64,000 nucleotides of DNA from Variovorax jilinensis. GTDB taxonomy: Bacteria > Pseudomonadota > Gammaproteobacteria > Burkholderiales > Burkholderiaceae_C. The stretch covers positions 310,001-374,000 of the forward strand of contig NZ_JASZYQ010000001.1 in assembly GCF_030316885.1 (NCBI RefSeq). The letters run 5' to 3'. The position numbers and the translations under genes are program-made. Under the pieces are notes generated by a model. The model saw only the letters and a program-made list of their open reading frames with translations, did no database searches and was not told the origin of the DNA. The number at the start of each line of letters is the position of its first letter. Position 1 is the first letter of the stretch. Shown one piece after another: positions 60,606-64,000 of this stretch.

Positions 60606-61316
60606 TCAGAACCGCTCGTGCGGCCCCAGGTAGCGCCACTGCCCCGGCAGCAGCCCCGAGAGCGGCACCCGGCCGATGCGGATGCGCTTCATGGCCAGGA
60701 TCTGCAGCCCCGCGGCGTCGCAGATGTGGGCGATCTGTCCCGGCTGCGCACCCTTGAGCGCGAATCGCAGGCCGGTGCGGCCCTCGCCCTGCTGGCCGAT
60801 GCTGACGCGGGCGGGCGAGCGCTCGAGGCGCGCAAGGATCTCGGGCTCGACCGCGCCCGAGACGTCCACCATCACCTCGTGCTCGAGGATGCCGGCGTCT
60901 TCCTGCAGCTTGCGTTCGATGCGGAACTCCTGCGTGTACACGACCAGCCCGCCGGCGCCGGTCTCGAGCGGCGTCATCAGGCGCTGCGCCGCCACGTGGC
61001 GCGGCAGGAAGCGCAGTCCCGCGCGCTCGGGCTCGTGGTGGCCGGCCGCAACCAGCAGGCGGTGCGCCTGCGCGGTCGGCGTGCCGGGCGGCTTGTGCAG
61101 CAGCAGCGTCACCGGAAGCACCGGCTCGGGCCGCGCCCCGGCCTCGATCTCGACCTTCTGGTGTGCATGCACGCGCGACTGCGGCAGCAGCGCCGGCGCA
61201 CCGTCGACGCGCACGGCGCCGTTCTCGATCAGCAACTCGGCCTCGCGCCGGGAGCAGGCGGCCAGCGCGGCCACCCGCTTGGCGAGGCGGATGCCTTCGT
61301 CGTCGGCGTCCTTCAT
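60606..61316 (-). CDS. RsuA/RluF-family pseudouridine-synthase-like protein with altered active site
   Basis: A 236-residue protein with an N-terminal S4 RNA-binding domain (RLAKRVAALAACSRREAELLIENGAV, residues about 10-60) and a C-terminal RsuA-type synthase fold. In the family the catalytic Asp lies in a GRLD-x-x-S-x-GL motif. Here the equivalent stretch is MTPLETGAGGLVVYT, placing Glu118 at the Asp position, and HKPPG near residue 74 replaces the usual N-K-P. It may therefore bind rRNA without modifying it. It starts by overlapping the stop of the Nudix-MBL gene by four bases. Confidence 0.82.
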   Translation of the reverse strand: MKDADDEGIRLAKRVAALAACSRREAELLIENGAVRVDGAPALLPQSRVHAHQKVEIEAGARPEPVLPVTLLLHKPPGTPTAQAHRLLVAAGHHEPERAGLRFLPRHVAAQRLMTPLETGAGGLVVYTQEFRIERKLQEDAGILEHEVMVDVSGAVEPEILARLERSPARVSIGQQGEGRTGLRFALKGAQPGQIAHICDAAGLQILAMKRIRIGRVPLSGLLPGQWRYLGPHERF

Positions 61317-62998
61317 GGCTTGGCCGACTGCCGGATGCGCTCGACGTGCGCCGCCAGCGAACGGGCGGCCACCGGCCACATGCGTTCGGGCACGTCGTCG
61401 TAGGCCTTGGGCAGCCATTCCTCGGGCGTGCCTTCGGGTGCCTCGCGCATCACGGCGGCGATCTTGGCCTCGCGCTTGAGACGGTGCGCCTTGAGCGTTG
61501 CGATGGCTGTGCGCGCCTCGCCCAGCACGTAGCCGTGCGCGGGCAGGATGAACTCGACCTTGCCACGCGCGCAAGCGGCGTCGAGCTTGTCGAGCGAAGC
61601 GAGGTAGGCGTCCATGTTGCCGTCGGGCGGATCGACCACCGTGGTGCTGCCGTTGAGGATGTGGTCGCCCGAGAACAGCAGGCCGTCCTCCTCGAGCAGC
61701 AGGCACAGGTGGTTGGCGGCATGGCCCGGCGTGTGAATGACGCGCAGCGTATGCAGCGGCGCCAGGGTCTCGCCGGCGTCGCCGATCGCCTGGACGTCGA
61801 GCGTGAGGCGCTCGCCATCCTTCAGCGCGCGATCGGGCGCGAAGCGCGCCGTCGCCCGTGCGGTCGGCGCCGAGGGCAGGCCGAGGATCGGCGGGCGGGT
61901 CTTGCACAGCTTCTGCAGCGGCAGCGCGCCGGGCGAGTGGTCCGCGTGCGAATGGGTGCAGACGATCATGCGGATGTCGCCGTTCGTGGCGCGCCACAGG
62001 CGGCCGATGTGATCGAAGTCGTTCGGGCCCGGATCGATCACGATGTAGCCGGTCTCGGCGTCGCCCACGATGTAGCTGTTGGTGCCGGGGCCGGTCATGG
62101 CGCTCGGATTCGGCGCGGTCAGGCGCTGCACGTTGCGCAGCAGGGGCACCGGCTGCTCGCATTGCCAGTCGAGTGCGTGGAAGAGCTGGCCGTCGGGGCT
62201 CACCATCGCGAGCTCGCCGAAGGCCGATTCGTGTTCCATGTAGCGCACTTCCTGTCCGCCGAGCACGCCGCCGCGCGGGCAGCTGGTCCACAGCGGGCCT
62301 TCGCCGGCCGTGCGGCCCGCACAGGCTTCGAGCACCGCGTCCACGGTCGCATAGGCGGCCAGGCGCTCGAGCGTGCGCACGGTCGGGAAGATGAGGAAGA
62401 AGCTGCCCGCCGCATGGCGCTCGAGGGCATCGGCCGGCCGCACCCAGCAGGGCTCGAACTGCTCGGTCTCGTCGGCGCTCGGCGTCTGGCCTTCTGGCAT
62501 GCGCGCGACCAGGAAGGGCACGTCGAAGCGCTTGGGCAGGTCGCGGTCGGTGATCCAGTGCGCGAAGGTCCAGACCTGATCGGTCGACAGCAGCAGTCCG
62601 CGCGCAACGCACTGGTCGGCAAAGGCGACCGTGGAGCTGGCGGTGCTGCGGTCCATGGTGGCGACTTCGGCGGCGCTCACGGGCCGGCCGTCGGGATGGT
62701 GCGCGAGCAGCACGCCCAGCTCCTCGAAGCTCTCGCGGATGGCCGCGATCGCCTGCGTGAGCTGCACGCGGCTCTGGGTGCGGCGGCGCGTCGCGATCGC
62801 ACGCGCGGGAGTGTCGCCCTCGTCGATGCGGCCGCCGGGAAACACGTAGGCGCCGGGCGCGAAGCTGGCGTTCTCGGAGCGCCGCGTCATGAGCACCTCG
62901 ACGCCTTCGGGCGTATCGCGCAGCAGCAGCACGGTGGCGGCAGGGCGAACGGGCGCGGGCGGGCGCTGGGGGTGGAGCAGTTGGGTCAGACGTACCAT
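61313..62998 (-). CDS. Nudix hydrolase-metallo-beta-lactamase fusion protein
   Basis: A 561-residue two-domain protein. Residues about 18-260 form a Nudix domain: FAPGAYVFPGGRIDEG, then REsFEELG at 88-95 with the two Glu of the Nudix box. There is an insertion of about 20 residues in between, as in NUDT19-like proteins. Residues about 295-561 form an MBL domain with the zinc motif THSHADH (His349, His351, Asp353, His354), PGHAANHL and FSGDHIL, like LACTB2 or glyoxalase II. Such fusions are known in beta-proteobacteria, but the substrate is not; a CoA or nucleotide thioester is possible. Confidence 0.87.
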   Translation of the reverse strand: MVRLTQLLHPQRPPAPVRPAATVLLLRDTPEGVEVLMTRRSENASFAPGAYVFPGGRIDEGDTPARAIATRRRTQSRVQLTQAIAAIRESFEELGVLLAHHPDGRPVSAAEVATMDRSTASSTVAFADQCVARGLLLSTDQVWTFAHWITDRDLPKRFDVPFLVARMPEGQTPSADETEQFEPCWVRPADALERHAAGSFFLIFPTVRTLERLAAYATVDAVLEACAGRTAGEGPLWTSCPRGGVLGGQEVRYMEHESAFGELAMVSPDGQLFHALDWQCEQPVPLLRNVQRLTAPNPSAMTGPGTNSYIVGDAETGYIVIDPGPNDFDHIGRLWRATNGDIRMIVCTHSHADHSPGALPLQKLCKTRPPILGLPSAPTARATARFAPDRALKDGERLTLDVQAIGDAGETLAPLHTLRVIHTPGHAANHLCLLLEEDGLLFSGDHILNGSTTVVDPPDGNMDAYLASLDKLDAACARGKVEFILPAHGYVLGEARTAIATLKAHRLKREAKIAAVMREAPEGTPEEWLPKAYDDVPERMWPVAARSLAAHVERIRQSAKP

Positions 62999-63101
62999 GG
63001 CACAGCGATTATCGGGAGATCGGCCCGCGCGTGCGCGGCGGTGCCGGCCGAGGGCGTGCACGCGCGTGCCGTCGAGTCCGTACCGATGGGATACTGGCGC
63101 C

Positions 63102-64000
63102 ATGCTGATCAACTGCGTGGTCTACGAAGGCGGCGAAAAGCTGGCCGACATTCCGGTTGCGGGCATTGGGGAGCACTTGCAGCACACCGGGCGCTTCGTC
63201 TGGGTGGCCCTGCAGGATGCGACGGCCGCCGAGCTGGCCGAACTGCAGGGCGCATTCGGCCTCCATCCGCTCGCGGTCGAGGATGCCCAGCACGGCCACC
63301 AGCGGCCCAAGGTCGAGGAATACGACGACTCGCTGTTCGCGGTCATGCACCTGCTCGAGATCGACGGCCTCGACGACGGCGCGACCGGCGTCGGCGAGAT
63401 CGACGCCTTCGTCGGCCGCAACTACGTGGTGACGGTCCGCAACCGCAGCCGGCACGGCTTCGTCGAGGTACGCGAACGCTGCGAGCGCGAGCCCGAGCTG
63501 CTGCGCCATGGGCCGGGCTTCGTGCTCTACGCGCTGATGGATGCGGTGGTCGACCGCTACTTCCCGGTCATCGATGCGCTGGAGGACGAACTCGAGACCA
63601 TCGAGCTGCAGATCTTCACGAAGGGCGCCGCGCGCGAGAGCATTCGCAGCCTGTACGGGCTGAAGCGCCGCCTCACGGTGCTCAAGCATGCGGTGGCGCC
63701 GCTGCTCGAAGGCGCGGGCAAGCTGTACGGCGGCCGCGTGCCGCAGATCTGCGTCGGCGCGCAGGAGTACTTCCGCGACGTGATCGACCATCTCGGACGC
63801 ATCAACGCCTCGATCGACGCCATGCGCGACACCATCGGCACCGCGATCAGCGTCAACCTCTCGATGGTCACGATCGAGGACGGCGAGGTCACCAAGCGGC
63901 TGGCCGCCTGGGCCGCGATCTTCGCGGTCAGCACGTCGCTCGCCGGCATCTGGGGCATGAACTTCGAACAGATGCCCGAGCTGCACTGGCGCTTCGGCTA
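63102..64000 (+). CDS. corA: CorA-family magnesium/cobalt transporter, C-terminus cut by window edge
   Basis: The visible 299 residues comprise the cytosolic alpha/beta and long helical domain and the first transmembrane helix, ending with the ion-filter motif GMNFEQMPEL. QHGHQRPKVEEYDDSLFAVMHLL near residues 63-85 and DALEDELETIELQIF near 165-180 are typical. CorA forms pentamers and moves Mg2+ through the pore. Only the second helix and tail, roughly 25 residues, lie outside. It diverges from the Nudix-MBL gene over about 100 bases, without a clear promoter. Confidence 0.94.
   Translation, partial: MLINCVVYEGGEKLADIPVAGIGEHLQHTGRFVWVALQDATAAELAELQGAFGLHPLAVEDAQHGHQRPKVEEYDDSLFAVMHLLEIDGLDDGATGVGEIDAFVGRNYVVTVRNRSRHGFVEVRERCEREPELLRHGPGFVLYALMDAVVDRYFPVIDALEDELETIELQIFTKGAARESIRSLYGLKRRLTVLKHAVAPLLEGAGKLYGGRVPQICVGAQEYFRDVIDHLGRINASIDAMRDTIGTAISVNLSMVTIEDGEVTKRLAAWAAIFAVSTSLAGIWGMNFEQMPELHWRFG

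Overview
The window is high-GC, densely packed bacterial chromosome. It looks like a member of the Comamonadaceae (Burkholderiales), probably Variovorax or a close relative. Evidence for this is the 4,5-cleavage (pmd/lig) protocatechuate operon in E-F-D-A-B-C order, several orphan Bug-type solute receptors, two TRAP transporters, a NAD-linked fds formate dehydrogenase, and a dispersed GC-rich intergenic hairpin element of a kind I associate with this family. The assignment rests on gene content and order and has not been checked by a search. I see no phage, transposase, CRISPR array, tRNA or rRNA. The one structural RNA gene is rnpB. Most of the window reads as native accessory metabolism grading into housekeeping genes at the right end.

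Layout. (1) 1-5167: a gntR-dctPQM TRAP operon (minus strand, dctM cut by the window edge) diverges from two short-chain dehydrogenases and a fumarylacetoacetase-family hydrolase. The shared 165-bp intergenic region carries nested dyads that look like a GntR operator. Together these resemble uptake plus the non-phosphorylative diketo route for a deoxy-sugar acid (2-keto-3-deoxy-L-fuconate type). (2) 5236-15945: the protocatechuate 4,5-cleavage region, with a Bug receptor, a DUF1932-type dehydrogenase, a LysR regulator, a signal-less ModA-like protein, then ligJ, ligK, a second Bug receptor, ligI, ligA, ligB, ligC and an aldo/keto reductase. It converts protocatechuate to pyruvate and oxaloacetate, but no gene for the 4-oxalomesaconate tautomerase (LigU) is visible. 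(3) 15986-19052: a Tyr/Pro-rich secreted protein, a cytochrome b561, a broken shikimate-kinase-like gene, a small conserved protein and a ChrA chromate transporter. (4) 19216-28374: a TetR regulator and a beta-oxidation set (acyl-CoA dehydrogenase, DUF2147 protein, HAD/ECH fusion, thiolase, thioesterase, HCCA-isomerase-like protein, enoyl-CoA hydratase). Near-identical putative operators lie before tetR and before the first fad gene. (5) 28397-36347: a LysR regulator, an OFA-family oxalate/formate transporter and formate dehydrogenase fdsG-B-A-D, without fdsC.

(6) 36360-42146: a thioesterase, an Atm1-type ABC exporter, a hydroxyacid dehydrogenase, and an amidase divergent from a HypT-like LysR gene. 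(7) 42419-45564: the glutamate/aspartate ABC transporter gltI-J-K-L, with a hairpin after the receptor gene and a terminator at the end. (8) 45620-50761 (minus strand): an acyl-CoA synthetase and a second TRAP system, dctQ-M-P, with a copy of the dispersed repeat inside the operon. (9) 50949-56424: a radical-SAM DNA-repair-type protein paired with a two-domain protein ending in a UdgX-type uracil-DNA glycosylase, then pyrC, a frameshifted NYN-domain gene and a DUF3025 gene. (10) 56507-64000: htpX, an FAD oxidoreductase, cysM, rnpB, an RsuA-like protein lacking the usual catalytic Asp, a Nudix-metallo-beta-lactamase fusion and the start of corA.

The most interesting spots are the radical-SAM/UdgX pair, the signal-less ModA-like protein in an aromatic operon that lacks a recognised tautomerase, the Nudix-MBL fusion overlapping an apparently inactivated pseudouridine synthase, and the paired TetR operators.
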